From contig NZ_CP144918.1 in assembly GCF_036700095.1 (NCBI RefSeq), positions 187,001-251,000 on the forward strand: 64,000 bases of DNA. The letters are read 5' to 3'. Below the pieces are notes generated by a model. That model saw nothing but the letters and a program-made list of their open reading frames with translations, was not told where the DNA came from and did no database searches. Within the stretch, counting starts at the first letter, position 1. Each line of letters starts with the position of its first letter. Shown piece by piece: positions 35,225 to 44,909 of the stretch. The stretch is from Pelagerythrobacter marensis (GTDB lineage: Bacteria; Pseudomonadota; Alphaproteobacteria; Sphingomonadales; Sphingomonadaceae). The translations under genes and the position numbers were made by a program.

Positions 35225-35899
35225 ATGGTTCGCGCGGTCGCAGTCGCTCTCAGCCTCCTGGCGCTGGCAGGTTGCCAGATCCTGCCCGAAAGCGAACGAT
35301 CCCAGCGCCCCCGCCCCCCGGCAAGCGGCGCCGGCAACGCGATCTCCAACAATCCCCAGGCGCGCCAGTGCCTGGCCGAGCTGGGTGCGGCCGGCGCCGG
35401 GTTCACGCCCCTGCCGGACCGCTATGCCGGGCCGGGATGTTCCCTGCTCAACACGGTCGAACTGTCGCGCCTGCGGGGCGACGGCGGGAGCTTTACGGTC
35501 ACCAACCTCGGCCCGGTCGCCTGCCCGACGGCCACGGCCTTTGCCGCCTGGGTCCGCTACGGCGTCGACCGCGCGGCGCGGGTCTATCTCGGCAGCCCGA
35601 TCGTCAGGGTGGAGACAATGGGCAGCTACGCCTGCCGCAACGTGGCGGGCAGCGGGCGCCGCTCCGCCCATGCCACGGCCGAAGCGATCGATGTGGGCGC
35701 ATTCCATCTCGCCGACGGGCGGCGCATCAGCGTGCTCGACGACTGGAACGGGGGGACCTCTGCCGAGCGGGAGTTCCTGCGCGTGGTCCAGCGCAGCGCC
35801 TGCAAGCGGTTCGAGACCGTGCTGGGCCCCGAATACAACGCCGCGCATCGCGACCACTTCCATCTCGAACGCGGCGGCGACGGGGGCTTCTGCCGCTAG
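35225..35899 (+). CDS. Extensin-family lipoprotein
   Basis: 224 residues with a lipobox (LALAGC, Cys17), so probably lipid-anchored in the envelope. The body matches the bacterial extensin-like C-terminal domain: CLAELGAAGAGFTPLPD, GCSLLNTVELS, CPTATAFAAWV, a SAHATAEAIDVGAF motif and HRDHFHLERG near the end. The last two resemble the zinc-binding His/Asp motifs of D-Ala-D-Ala peptidases (VanY/M15-like), which suggests peptidoglycan processing; this is not demonstrated. Six cysteines fit an oxidised periplasmic protein. Confidence 0.88.
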   Translation: MVRAVAVALSLLALAGCQILPESERSQRPRPPASGAGNAISNNPQARQCLAELGAAGAGFTPLPDRYAGPGCSLLNTVELSRLRGDGGSFTVTNLGPVACPTATAFAAWVRYGVDRAARVYLGSPIVRVETMGSYACRNVAGSGRRSAHATAEAIDVGAFHLADGRRISVLDDWNGGTSAEREFLRVVQRSACKRFETVLGPEYNAAHRDHFHLERGGDGGFCR

Positions 35900-35905
35900 C
35901 GTGGT

Positions 35906-35938
35906 TTTGCGCAGGCCGAAACGGCACCGGCCCGCAAA
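35906..35938. terminator. Bidirectional terminator-like hairpin between convergent genes
   Basis: TTTGCG plus GGCCG (35906-35918) pairs with CGGCC plus CGCAAA (35928-35938), leaving a two-base bulge and a 9-base loop. It is flanked by TTTT/AAA, as expected for a shared terminator of the extensin-family gene (plus) and the Anbu gene (minus). Confidence 0.5.
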
Positions 35939-35943
35939 CGCCT

Positions 35944-36702
35944 TCAGTCCCCGTCGCCATCGCCGAAGTAGAAGCTGTAGTCGGGCAGCGAGTGGAATGC
36001 GCTGCGCAGCGCGTCGCCCCAGCTCGACGAAATCGCCTGGAAATAGGGATCGTCGTGGGTGATCCGCCGCGTATGCGTCGGTTCGAAACCGTCGCGCGCG
36101 ATGACCATGAGGTCGAGCGGCAACCCCACCGAGAGATTGGCCTTGAGCGTCGAATCGAACGAAACGGTCAACAGCTTGACCGCGTCCTCGAAGCTCATCG
36201 CCCGGTCATAGCCGCGGATCAGGATCGGGCGGCCGTATTTCGTCTCGCCGATCTGGAAGAAGGGGGTGTCGAAACTGGCTTCGATGAAGTTGCCTTCGGG
36301 ATAGATCAGGAACAGGCGCGGCTCCATCCCCGCGATCTGCCCGGCGAGGATGATCGAGGCGGTGAAGCGCCCGCGCCCGCGCTCGCCATTGGCGAGCTGG
36401 CGTTCCTCGATCGTCGCGCGCAGCAGGCGCCCTATCTCGGTCGCGACCTGGAACATGCTCGGCGCTTCGAGCAGCGAATTGTGCCGCTCGCCGGGCGCCT
36501 TGGTCCGTTCTTCGAGCTGGCTTATCACCGCCTGCGTGGTGGCGAGATTGCCCGCCGTCATGACCGCCAGCATGCGTTCGCCCGGCACCCGCCAATGGAA
36601 CATCTTGCGGAACACGGAAATGTTGTCGACGCCCGAATTGGTCCGGGTGTCGCTCATCAGGACCAGGCCCCTGTCGAGCACCATGCCCACGCAATACGTC
36701 AT
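35944..36702 (-). CDS. Anbu, proteasome-like peptidase
   Basis: 252 residues of the ancestral-beta-subunit (Anbu) group of Ntn hydrolases related to the 20S proteasome and HslV. It starts MTYCVG, so that removal of Met leaves an N-terminal Thr; the proteasomal triad appears as Thr2, Asp18 (MSDTRTNSG) and Lys33 (FRKMF), counting Met as 1. The start at 36702 overlaps the transglutaminase stop by ATGA, and the frame open to 37224 belongs to that gene's shadow. Anbu is typically encoded with exactly these three partners: transglutaminase, alpha-E protein and ATP-grasp ligase. Peptidase activity of Anbu proteins is poorly established. Confidence 0.92.
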   Translation of the reverse strand: MTYCVGMVLDRGLVLMSDTRTNSGVDNISVFRKMFHWRVPGERMLAVMTAGNLATTQAVISQLEERTKAPGERHNSLLEAPSMFQVATEIGRLLRATIEERQLANGERGRGRFTASIILAGQIAGMEPRLFLIYPEGNFIEASFDTPFFQIGETKYGRPILIRGYDRAMSFEDAVKLLTVSFDSTLKANLSVGLPLDLMVIARDGFEPTHTRRITHDDPYFQAISSSWGDALRSAFHSLPDYSFYFGDGDGD

Positions 36703-37517
36703 TGCTGGTCCACCTGCTGCTGTTCCACTTCGACGTCGACGTCGAGATCCTCGCTCACGGCACCGAAGCTGATCCCGGTGATCGGCGCGGCATCGCGATA
36801 GTCGCGGCCGGTCGCGACCCGCACATAGCGCGGATCGGGGCTGATCCCGTTGGAAATGTCGAAACCGACCCAGCCGAGCCCTTCGACGTGCGCCTCCGCC
36901 CAGGCGTGGGTCGCTTCCTGTTCGATCCGGTCGTTCATCATCAGATAACCGCTGACATAGCGCGCGGGGATCTGCGCCGCGCGCGCGGCGCCGATGAATA
37001 TATGGGCATGGTCCTGGCATACGCCCCGCCCGGCCCCGGTCGCTTCCTCGGCCGTCGTGTCGACTTTGGTGGTGCCGGTGCGGTATTCGACCGCGGTGCG
37101 GATACGCCGGGACAGCGCGTGCAGGTAATCCAGCTTCGCATCCGGCGCGCAATCGAGGTCGCGCAACATGCGCCGCACCGCCTCGCCCGGCCGGGTGAGC
37201 GGCGTCTGCGCGAGAAAGCTCCACAGGGGCAAGTGGCCCGAATGGCGGCCGATCACGCCGGCGTTGTCTTCGGTATCGACGATGCCCGAGCAGCTGACCA
37301 CGACTTCGCGCACGCCCTGCTCGACAGCGATCAGCGTGACCCGGTTGAAATGCTGGTCGTCGTATTCGAGCTGGGGAATGGCATTCTCGTACGTCATGTC
37401 CCAGGCCAGGATGTCCTGGCCCTGCGTCGCCTTGGGCGTCAGCCGCAGGCGCTGCAATGCGTGAACCACCGGTTCGGCAAAGGCGTATCGCGTTCTATGG
37501 CGTATCGACAAGCGCAT
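36699..37517 (-). CDS. Transglutaminase-like cysteine peptidase of the Anbu cluster
   Basis: 272 residues. The N-terminal beta domain (about 1-110, opening MRLSIRHRTRYAF) is the bacterial transglutaminase N-terminal domain. The papain-like catalytic core follows with Cys167 in GVCQDHAHIF, His204 in ATHAWAE and Asp220 in GFDISNG. An acidic tail rich in Asp/Glu/Gln ends the protein. Three bases follow the alpha-E stop and the stop overlaps Anbu. It presumably cleaves or transfers an isopeptide or amide bond made by the ATP-grasp enzyme; inferred from cluster conservation. Confidence 0.92.
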   Translation of the reverse strand: MRLSIRHRTRYAFAEPVVHALQRLRLTPKATQGQDILAWDMTYENAIPQLEYDDQHFNRVTLIAVEQGVREVVVSCSGIVDTEDNAGVIGRHSGHLPLWSFLAQTPLTRPGEAVRRMLRDLDCAPDAKLDYLHALSRRIRTAVEYRTGTTKVDTTAEEATGAGRGVCQDHAHIFIGAARAAQIPARYVSGYLMMNDRIEQEATHAWAEAHVEGLGWVGFDISNGISPDPRYVRVATGRDYRDAAPITGISFGAVSEDLDVDVEVEQQQVDQQ

Positions 37518-37520
37518 GGG

Positions 37521-38465
37521 TCAGCTCAGGAACCTGTAGTCGTCGGCAATGCCCTTGGCGATGGCATCGTTCGCCTGCGTGAAATCGCGCAGGAAATCGT
37601 GCAGCCCGCGCTCGAAAATCTCGTCGATCGTGAGATCGGACAGCCGCGTCGCGCTCTCGCGCATCAGCGCATTGCTCACCCCCTCGCGGCCGTGCATGCG
37701 CGCCAGCGCCGCCAGCTCTTCGCGCAGCGCGGAATGGCAGAACGCGAGGCTGCGCGGGAAACGGTCGTCGAGCACGAGGAATTCGACAATGCCGCGGGCA
37801 TCGATCCGCCCGGCATTGAGCCAGCGGAAAGCGCGGTCGCCCGAAACGGAGCGCAGGACCTGGTCCCACTGGCCCGTGTCGAGCGTGGTCCCGACGTAGG
37901 ACAGCGAGGGCAGAAGCAGGTAATACTTCATGTCGAGAATCCGCGCGACGCTGTCCGCCCGTTCCACGAACGTGCCGGCGCGGGCGAAATGAAATCCCTC
38001 GTTGCGCAGCATCGACCCGCTCATCGCCCCATGCACGACCGTGCCCGCGCGGCGGATGATCTGGACCGCCTCGCCCACGCTGTTCTGGGGCACGGGCCGC
38101 GAAAGCAGGCGCGAAATCTCCATCCAGCTTTCGTTGATCGCTTCCCACAGTTCCCCGCTGATCGCATTGCGGACGGCGCGCGCATTGGTGCGAACCGCGC
38201 CGATCATGGCAAGGACGCTGGTGGCGTTGTCGGGATCGCGCAGCAGATAGTTCCACACCTGGTGGCCGGTATAGGTGCCATGCTTGGCCTCGTACCCGGC
38301 GCGTTGCCCGAACGCCTCGACGACCGAGCGCCATTCCTCTTCCGCCGTCGCCACGTCGCGGGTCAGCGCCATGTGGAAGCCGGCCTCGAGCAGGCGCGCG
38401 GTGTTCTCCGCCCGCTCCAGATAGCGGCACATCCAGAACAGGCCATGGGCGGTTCGGCCTAGCAT
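37521..38465 (-). CDS. Alpha-E domain protein (DUF403)
   Basis: 314-residue, mostly helical protein opening MLGRTAHGLFWMCRYLERAENTARLL in frame with the typical alpha-E signature (conserved Arg and Glu near LERAEN, about 15-20). These proteins always accompany circularly permuted ATP-grasp enzymes and are thought to assist peptide or amide synthesis. No catalytic motif of its own is evident. Sixteen bases follow the ATP-grasp stop and three precede the transglutaminase start, so the four genes are one transcription unit. Confidence 0.92.
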   Translation of the reverse strand: MLGRTAHGLFWMCRYLERAENTARLLEAGFHMALTRDVATAEEEWRSVVEAFGQRAGYEAKHGTYTGHQVWNYLLRDPDNATSVLAMIGAVRTNARAVRNAISGELWEAINESWMEISRLLSRPVPQNSVGEAVQIIRRAGTVVHGAMSGSMLRNEGFHFARAGTFVERADSVARILDMKYYLLLPSLSYVGTTLDTGQWDQVLRSVSGDRAFRWLNAGRIDARGIVEFLVLDDRFPRSLAFCHSALREELAALARMHGREGVSNALMRESATRLSDLTIDEIFERGLHDFLRDFTQANDAIAKGIADDYRFLS

Positions 38466-38481
38466 GGGCTGGTCCTGTCCA

Positions 38482-39909
38482 TCAGTCTTTCAGCACCCAG
38501 GTATCTTTCGTGCCGCCGCCCTGGCTCGAATTGACCACCAGCGAGCCCTTGCGCATCGCCACCCGGCTGAGCCCGCCCGGGACGATCTCGATCCCCTCGG
38601 GCGACACCAGCACGAACGGGCGCAAGTCGACATGGCGCGGGGCCAGCCCGCGGCGGGTGAAGATCGGGCAGGTCGAAAGCGACAGCGTCGGCTGGGCAAT
38701 GTAGTTTTCGGGCCGCGCCTTGAGCTTGCGGCGAAACGCGGCCAGTTCCCGCTTCGACGCGGCGGGGCCGATCAGCATTCCGTATCCGCCCGATCCGTGC
38801 ACTTCCTTCACCACCAGTTCGGCAAGATTGTCGAGAACGTAGGCCAGGCTGTCGGCATCGGCGCAGCGCCAGGTCTCGACATTGGGCAGCAGCGGCTTCT
38901 CGCCGGTATAGAACTCGACGATCTCGGGCATGAAGCTGTAGATCGCCTTGTCGTCCGCCACCCCCGTCCCCGGGGCGTTCGCGATCGTTATCCCTCCTGC
39001 GCGATAGACATCCATGATCCCGGGGACGCCGAGCACCGAATCGGGGTTGAAGGTGAGCGGATCGAGGAAATCGTCGTCGACCCGCCGATACAGCACGTCG
39101 ACCGGCTCGTATCCGCGCGTGGTGCGCATCGCCACCCGCCCGTCGGCGACGCGCAGATCGCTGCCCTCGACCAGTTCCGCCCCCATTTGATCGGCGAGGA
39201 AGGCGTGTTCGAAATAGGCGCTGTTGTAGATGCCGGGCGTGAGCACCGCGACGATCGGCTTGCCCGTCGTCCCCGCCGGGGCGCAGGCTGCCAGGCTCTT
39301 GGCCAGCCGGCGCGGATAGTCGGACACCTGGCTGACCGGAATGCGCGTGAACAGTTCGGGGAACATGGCCATCATCGTCTCGCGATTCTGGAGCATGTAA
39401 CTGACGCCCGAGGGCGTGCGCGCATTGTCTTCGAGGACGTAGAAATCGTTCGGGCCGGTGCGCACCAGATCGATGCCGACGATATGGGTGTAGACGCCTC
39501 CGGGCGGAGTGAAGCCGACCATATGCGGCAACCAGGCCGCGTTGTCGCGCAGCAGCCGCTCGGGAATTCTTCCGGCCCTCACGATTTCCTGCCGGTGGTA
39601 GAGATCGTGGATGAAGGCATTGATCGCGCTCACCCGCTGCTCGATCCCGCGCGTCAGGCGGCGCCACTCGCTGGCGGTGATGATCCTGGGGACCATGTCG
39701 AACGGGATCAGCCGTTCCTCGGCCTCGTTCTCGCCGTAGACGTTGAAGGTGATGCCGGTGCGGCGGAAGGCGGTTTCGGCGTCGCGATGCTTGCGCATCA
39801 GGAAATTCGACTGCTGGTCGTCGTACCAGTTGCGGTAGTCGCGGTAGGCCGGACGAACCGAACCGTCGGCGGCCCGCATCTCGTCGAATGTCGCGTCCGC
39901 CTCGTACAT
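38482..39909 (-). CDS. Circularly permuted ATP-grasp protein (type 2)
   Basis: 475 residues of the DUF404/DUF407 family, a permuted ATP-grasp fold predicted to ligate a carboxylate to an amine (peptide-bond-like). Typical stretches are FNVYGENEAEERLIPFD split around residues 55-71, IPFDMVPRII, VGIDLVRTGPNDFYVLEDN, RVDDDFLDPLTF, NAPGTGVADDKAIYSFMP and KEVHGSGGYGMLIGP; the ExDN and GSGGYGM elements are likely nucleotide and metal contacts. ATG 39909 is the family start; the frame open to 40134 is not. First gene of the Anbu cluster. Confidence 0.93.
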   Translation of the reverse strand: MYEADATFDEMRAADGSVRPAYRDYRNWYDDQQSNFLMRKHRDAETAFRRTGITFNVYGENEAEERLIPFDMVPRIITASEWRRLTRGIEQRVSAINAFIHDLYHRQEIVRAGRIPERLLRDNAAWLPHMVGFTPPGGVYTHIVGIDLVRTGPNDFYVLEDNARTPSGVSYMLQNRETMMAMFPELFTRIPVSQVSDYPRRLAKSLAACAPAGTTGKPIVAVLTPGIYNSAYFEHAFLADQMGAELVEGSDLRVADGRVAMRTTRGYEPVDVLYRRVDDDFLDPLTFNPDSVLGVPGIMDVYRAGGITIANAPGTGVADDKAIYSFMPEIVEFYTGEKPLLPNVETWRCADADSLAYVLDNLAELVVKEVHGSGGYGMLIGPAASKRELAAFRRKLKARPENYIAQPTLSLSTCPIFTRRGLAPRHVDLRPFVLVSPEGIEIVPGGLSRVAMRKGSLVVNSSQGGGTKDTWVLKD

Positions 39910-39980
39910 GAACCCCCTTGCCGCGATCGTGGGCACGGAGTGCAGCCTACACCGGCCGGTCCGCGTACCAAACAAAAGGT

Positions 39981-40754
39981 TTAGTCGGCGTCGAGTTCCC
40001 GCAGCACCGCATGGATCGATTCGGGCGAATAGGTGAAACCCATGTGGGTGCAGCGCAGCGCGACCGCCCGGTCGCGTTCGCTGTTGCGCCCGCGGGCGCT
40101 GCGCGGGCTGACGATTCCGTCGCGCGGGCTCCACAGCGCAACCGTGGTGACCGGCGGTTTTTCGCAGATGTCGGTTTCGATGGGAGGCTGGTCGACCCGG
40201 TGGCCGGTCACGAACTGGTACACCCGCCAGGCATGGTTCGCGCGCGGATCGCCCGAGAACGGCGAACCCATGGTGATCACCTTGGCCACGCGGTCGGGAT
40301 GACGCTTGGCGATCTCACGCGCGAACAGGCCGCCCAGGCTCCAGCCGACGAGATAGACATCGCGGTCGTAACGTTCGTGGACTTCGACAAGGCGGCGTTC
40401 CAGATAGCAGACATTATCTTCGGTCGGCCCGAAATTGACGCCCAGCCCCCAGCGCTTGGCCTTGTGCCCGGCCCGCTCGATCAGGCTCGCCATATAGCGC
40501 ATGCGTATCGGATGGGTCGCGAACCCGGGCAGCAGCATCACCGTGCGGGGGTGTTCCGCCCGGGGAATGTCGATCCGGCGAAACGGCCGGCGAAACGGTT
40601 CGGCGAGGTGCGAAAGCTCGCCGATCAGATAGCGCAGCTTCGGCCTGCCGCCGGCATCGGGCACCGGCTCGCTGGCCAGTTCCCACCGCTGCACCAGCTC
40701 TTCGCGGGAGCTGGGCAGTTGCGCGAACGAGGAAGGGACGGGCGAAGCGGTCAT
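39981..40754 (-). CDS. Alpha/beta hydrolase
   Basis: 257 residues without a signal peptide. Core elements are TVMLLPGFAT (about 71-80), nucleophile GWSLGG (Ser139), an ALWSPRDGIVSP segment with the likely acid, and HMGFTYSPE supplying His. The KVITMGSPFSGDPRANHAWRVYQFV region (around 158-183) is typical of the lipase-like hydrolases common in sphingomonads. The long open frame to 41375 runs through unrelated sequence, so ATG 40754 is used. Function unknown; 71 bases separate it from the Anbu cluster downstream. Confidence 0.78.
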   Translation of the reverse strand: MTASPVPSSFAQLPSSREELVQRWELASEPVPDAGGRPKLRYLIGELSHLAEPFRRPFRRIDIPRAEHPRTVMLLPGFATHPIRMRYMASLIERAGHKAKRWGLGVNFGPTEDNVCYLERRLVEVHERYDRDVYLVGWSLGGLFAREIAKRHPDRVAKVITMGSPFSGDPRANHAWRVYQFVTGHRVDQPPIETDICEKPPVTTVALWSPRDGIVSPRSARGRNSERDRAVALRCTHMGFTYSPESIHAVLRELDAD

Positions 40755-40879
40755 GGGATCGTTATGCCCTTGTTCGTCTAACCGCTGCTGAACGGCTGCG
40801 TTCCCCCCGTTTTCCTCCTCGGTTCCCTCGTCGGCCGTTTCTGGCGCTCTGAGCCCGCGCGCGGGGTCCGGCTGCCGGT

Positions 40880-41422
40880 TCAGGGACACTCGCCGACGCG
40901 CTCGGACACGACCTGCATCGTCATCCGCATTTCGCCTCCCGGTATGGCGGCCGACTTCTGGCGCATTTCCATGCGCATACGGCTCGATTCGGCTTCCACC
41001 GTGCCGTCGATGGTCATGTCGGAGCTTGCATCGCCGGGGCCGGAGCAGGTCAATTTCGCATCCAGATCGCTCCCCTGCGCATCGAACTGCGAAAATTCGC
41101 ACGAAACGCCGTCGTCGCCTTCGCCCAGCCCCCGCACGATACGGCGGAAGCCTTCGTCGGCCTGGTCCTGGGTGAGGCACTGGGTCCTTTCCTGCCCCTG
41201 CAGCCCGGCGGCCATTTCGCGCATCCGCGCCGCCTGATCGGGGGCGACCCCGGGGATATCGAAATCGACGATCTCCGCACTGCTGCGATAGAGGCCCGGT
41301 CGCGGTTTCACCAGCTTGTCTGCCGCCGCGACGACTTCGTCCGCCGTCTTCGGCTCGTCGGGCTCGCTCCCGCAAGCCGCCAGCGCCAGCGCGCTTCCCA
41401 CAACCATGATCACTGCGCGCAT
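40880..41422 (-). CDS. DUF3617 domain lipoprotein
   Basis: 180 residues with a lipobox (LALAAC). It matches DUF3617, a small envelope family widespread in Sphingomonadales: [29 protein letters not shown], a CEFSQFD segment and a MRMEMRQKS strand with a final GECP. The four conserved cysteines probably pair. ATG 41422 is chosen because AAGGAG lies 8 bases upstream; a GTG at 41428 would be too close. Function unknown. Divergent from uvrB. Confidence 0.85.
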   Translation of the reverse strand: MRAVIMVVGSALALAACGSEPDEPKTADEVVAAADKLVKPRPGLYRSSAEIVDFDIPGVAPDQAARMREMAAGLQGQERTQCLTQDQADEGFRRIVRGLGEGDDGVSCEFSQFDAQGSDLDAKLTCSGPGDASSDMTIDGTVEAESSRMRMEMRQKSAAIPGGEMRMTMQVVSERVGECP

Positions 41423-41524
41423 AGCCACCGCTCCTTGCCGGATTGCCCCAGCACGCTAGCTACCAATCGCACCGCGCGCTGCCAAGCGCTTGCCGCAGAC
41501 GGTGGGCGGGTCCATATCTCCCGG

Positions 41525-43714
<2,190 letters not shown>

Positions 43715-43729
43715 CGCCTATTCCACTGA

Positions 43730-43757
43730 TTGACATAGCGCTAAATAGTGCTATTAG
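43730..43757 (+). promoter_or_regulatory. Promoter of the RHH/HigBA module
   Basis: TTGACA (43730-43735), a consensus -35, is followed after 16 bases by TATTAG (43752-43757), a fair -10. It sits 16 bases after the uvrB stop and just before the ribosome-binding sequence GTGGAGGCAAGGA of the next gene. Confidence 0.6.
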
Positions 43758-43759
43758 CG
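43739..43759. promoter_or_regulatory. Inverted repeat over the -10 element, candidate autoregulatory operator
   Basis: CGCTAAATAG and CTATTAGCG are inverted copies with one bulged base around a central TG. The repeat covers the spacer and -10 of the promoter at 43730, the typical location for autorepression by an antitoxin or ribbon-helix-helix protein, both of which are encoded directly downstream. Confidence 0.55.
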
Positions 43760-43777
43760 ATTCAGTGGAGGCAAGGA

Positions 43778-44245
43778 ATGGAAATTTCTGTTGATCTCGA
43801 TGTCTACAAGGCTCTTACCGCACGCCTGGAGCATGAAGGACAAACTTATAGCGATGTAATCCGTGAACTTCTCGGTTTGGACTTCATAACCGAAGAGTCC
43901 CCGCCTGAGTCAGCAATGGCAGCGCCCCTCGAACGGCTGGCCGGGGTAACCGATACCTGGTCAAAGCCTGCCGAAAGCGGATTTTACTCGAGAGGACTGT
44001 TTCTTCCGGACGGAACGAAACTGCGCGCTCGATACAAGGGCGAGCTTTTCGAGGCTAAGATTGTGGACGGGCATTGGCTCGACAAGAATGGCGACGAGCA
44101 TGGCAGTCCCTCTGCAGCGGCATCAGCAATCACTGGCAACAACGTGAACGGCCTTCGATTCTGGGAGGCGTGCCGTCCGAGCGATAGTGGATGGCGAAGG
44201 CTGGAATTCATCAGAAATCGGCAGGTTCACAATGGTGGGGCCTGA
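43778..44245 (+). CDS. Ribbon-helix-helix plus DUF4357/RAMA-like domain protein
   Basis: 155 residues. The first ~38 (EISVDLDVYKALTARLEHE, then YSDVIRELLGL) look like a ribbon-helix-helix DNA-binding unit. Residues about 68-132 carry SRGLFLPDGTKLRARYKG, DGHWLDKNG and SPSAAASAITGNNVNGLRFW, the pattern of DUF4357/RAMA domains found beside restriction and methylation enzymes. The combination suggests a small regulator or DNA-binding accessory protein. It starts at ATG 43778 with GGAGGCAAGGA upstream and overlaps the toxin gene by 14 bases. Base composition is visibly less G+C-rich than uvrB, a sign of transfer. Confidence 0.65.
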   Translation: MEISVDLDVYKALTARLEHEGQTYSDVIRELLGLDFITEESPPESAMAAPLERLAGVTDTWSKPAESGFYSRGLFLPDGTKLRARYKGELFEAKIVDGHWLDKNGDEHGSPSAAASAITGNNVNGLRFWEACRPSDSGWRRLEFIRNRQVHNGGA

Positions 44246-44606
44246 GCAAATCGTTGACGATCCGCAATCTGTCTCTTATAAAGGACAAGCTTTCCAGCTG
44301 GAGGAAACACAAGTCTTCTCCGACTGGCTTGGTTCGTTGCGGGACCGCCGGGCGAAGGCACGGATCGTCGACCGGCTGAAGCGCGCGTCGAACGGCAATT
44401 TCGGGGATCACAAATCCGTCAAGGGCGGAGTCTTCGAAATGCGGGTCGATGTCGGACCGGGCTATCGGGTGTACTATTTCCAGCGCGGAAGGCGGCTTGT
44501 CATCCTGCTTTGCGGGGGTGACAAGGGCACCCAGAGAGCCGATGTCGCGGAAGCGAAGCGGCTCAAGGCCGAGATAGAAAGCTTCGATGAAGGTAACGCC
44601 GTTTGA
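44232..44606 (+). CDS. HigB/RelE-family toxin
   Basis: 124 residues of the phage-Gp49-like/HigB branch of RelE toxins (ribosome-dependent mRNA interferases). Diagnostic segments are FSDWLGSLRDRRAKARIVDRL (split across about 29-49), FGDHKSVKGGVFEMRVD, GPGYRVYYFQRG and LLCGGDKGTQRADV. ATG 44232 overlaps the preceding gene and gives the family length; the frame from 44187 is less likely. The antitoxin gene overlaps its 3' end by 20 bases: toxin-first order is usual for HigBA. The toxin could be silent; only identity is claimed. Confidence 0.88.
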   Translation: MVGPEQIVDDPQSVSYKGQAFQLEETQVFSDWLGSLRDRRAKARIVDRLKRASNGNFGDHKSVKGGVFEMRVDVGPGYRVYYFQRGRRLVILLCGGDKGTQRADVAEAKRLKAEIESFDEGNAV

Positions 44607-44871
44607 TCCCGCCAACTATCTCGAGACGGAGGAAGATATCCTCTATTACCTCGAGGCGGCGATGGAAGGAAACGATCCGAAGCACATAGCCAGTGCCTTG
44701 GGCGATGTTGCACGCTCGAAGGGGATGAGCGAAATCGCCGCAAAGGCCGGGGTGGGCCGGCAAGCCCTCTACAACGCCTTATCGGAAAACGGCAATCCGA
44801 CTCTGGAGACTCTCACGTCGGTGTTGTCGGCACTTGGTTTGCAGCTATCGGTTCACAGGCGAGCCGCGTAA
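44587..44871 (+). CDS. HigA-type antitoxin (addiction-module antidote)
   Basis: 94-residue helix-turn-helix protein of the addiction-module antidote family paired with HigB-like toxins. The N-terminus (PFDPANYLETEEDILYYLEAA, about 5-25) is the toxin-neutralising segment; the HTH is at about 49-85 (MSEIAAKAGVGRQALYNALS, then PTLETLTSVLSALG). Translation is coupled to the toxin by overlap. It would bind DNA and repress the module, for which the repeat at 43739-43759 is the candidate site. Confidence 0.88.
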   Translation: MKVTPFDPANYLETEEDILYYLEAAMEGNDPKHIASALGDVARSKGMSEIAAKAGVGRQALYNALSENGNPTLETLTSVLSALGLQLSVHRRAA

Positions 44872-44909
44872 CGATTTACGCGCTGCGTCGCTTTTGCCAT
44901 AGCGAGCGC

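Noticed and set aside
40755-41375. Upstream part of the frame that contains the alpha/beta hydrolase
   Set aside because: It overlaps the DUF3617 gene in another frame, with low-complexity Arg/Gly content; the hydrolase has its own start.
41485-41498. CAAGCGCTTG core upstream of uvrB, like the LacI-type palindromes
   Set aside because: Only the 10-base core matches and the flanks (GC..CC) differ from TTG...CAA; a 10-base palindrome in G+C-rich sequence is unremarkable.
41423-41524. Possible LexA box for uvrB
   Set aside because: No GTTC/GAAC pair with 7-base spacing was found.
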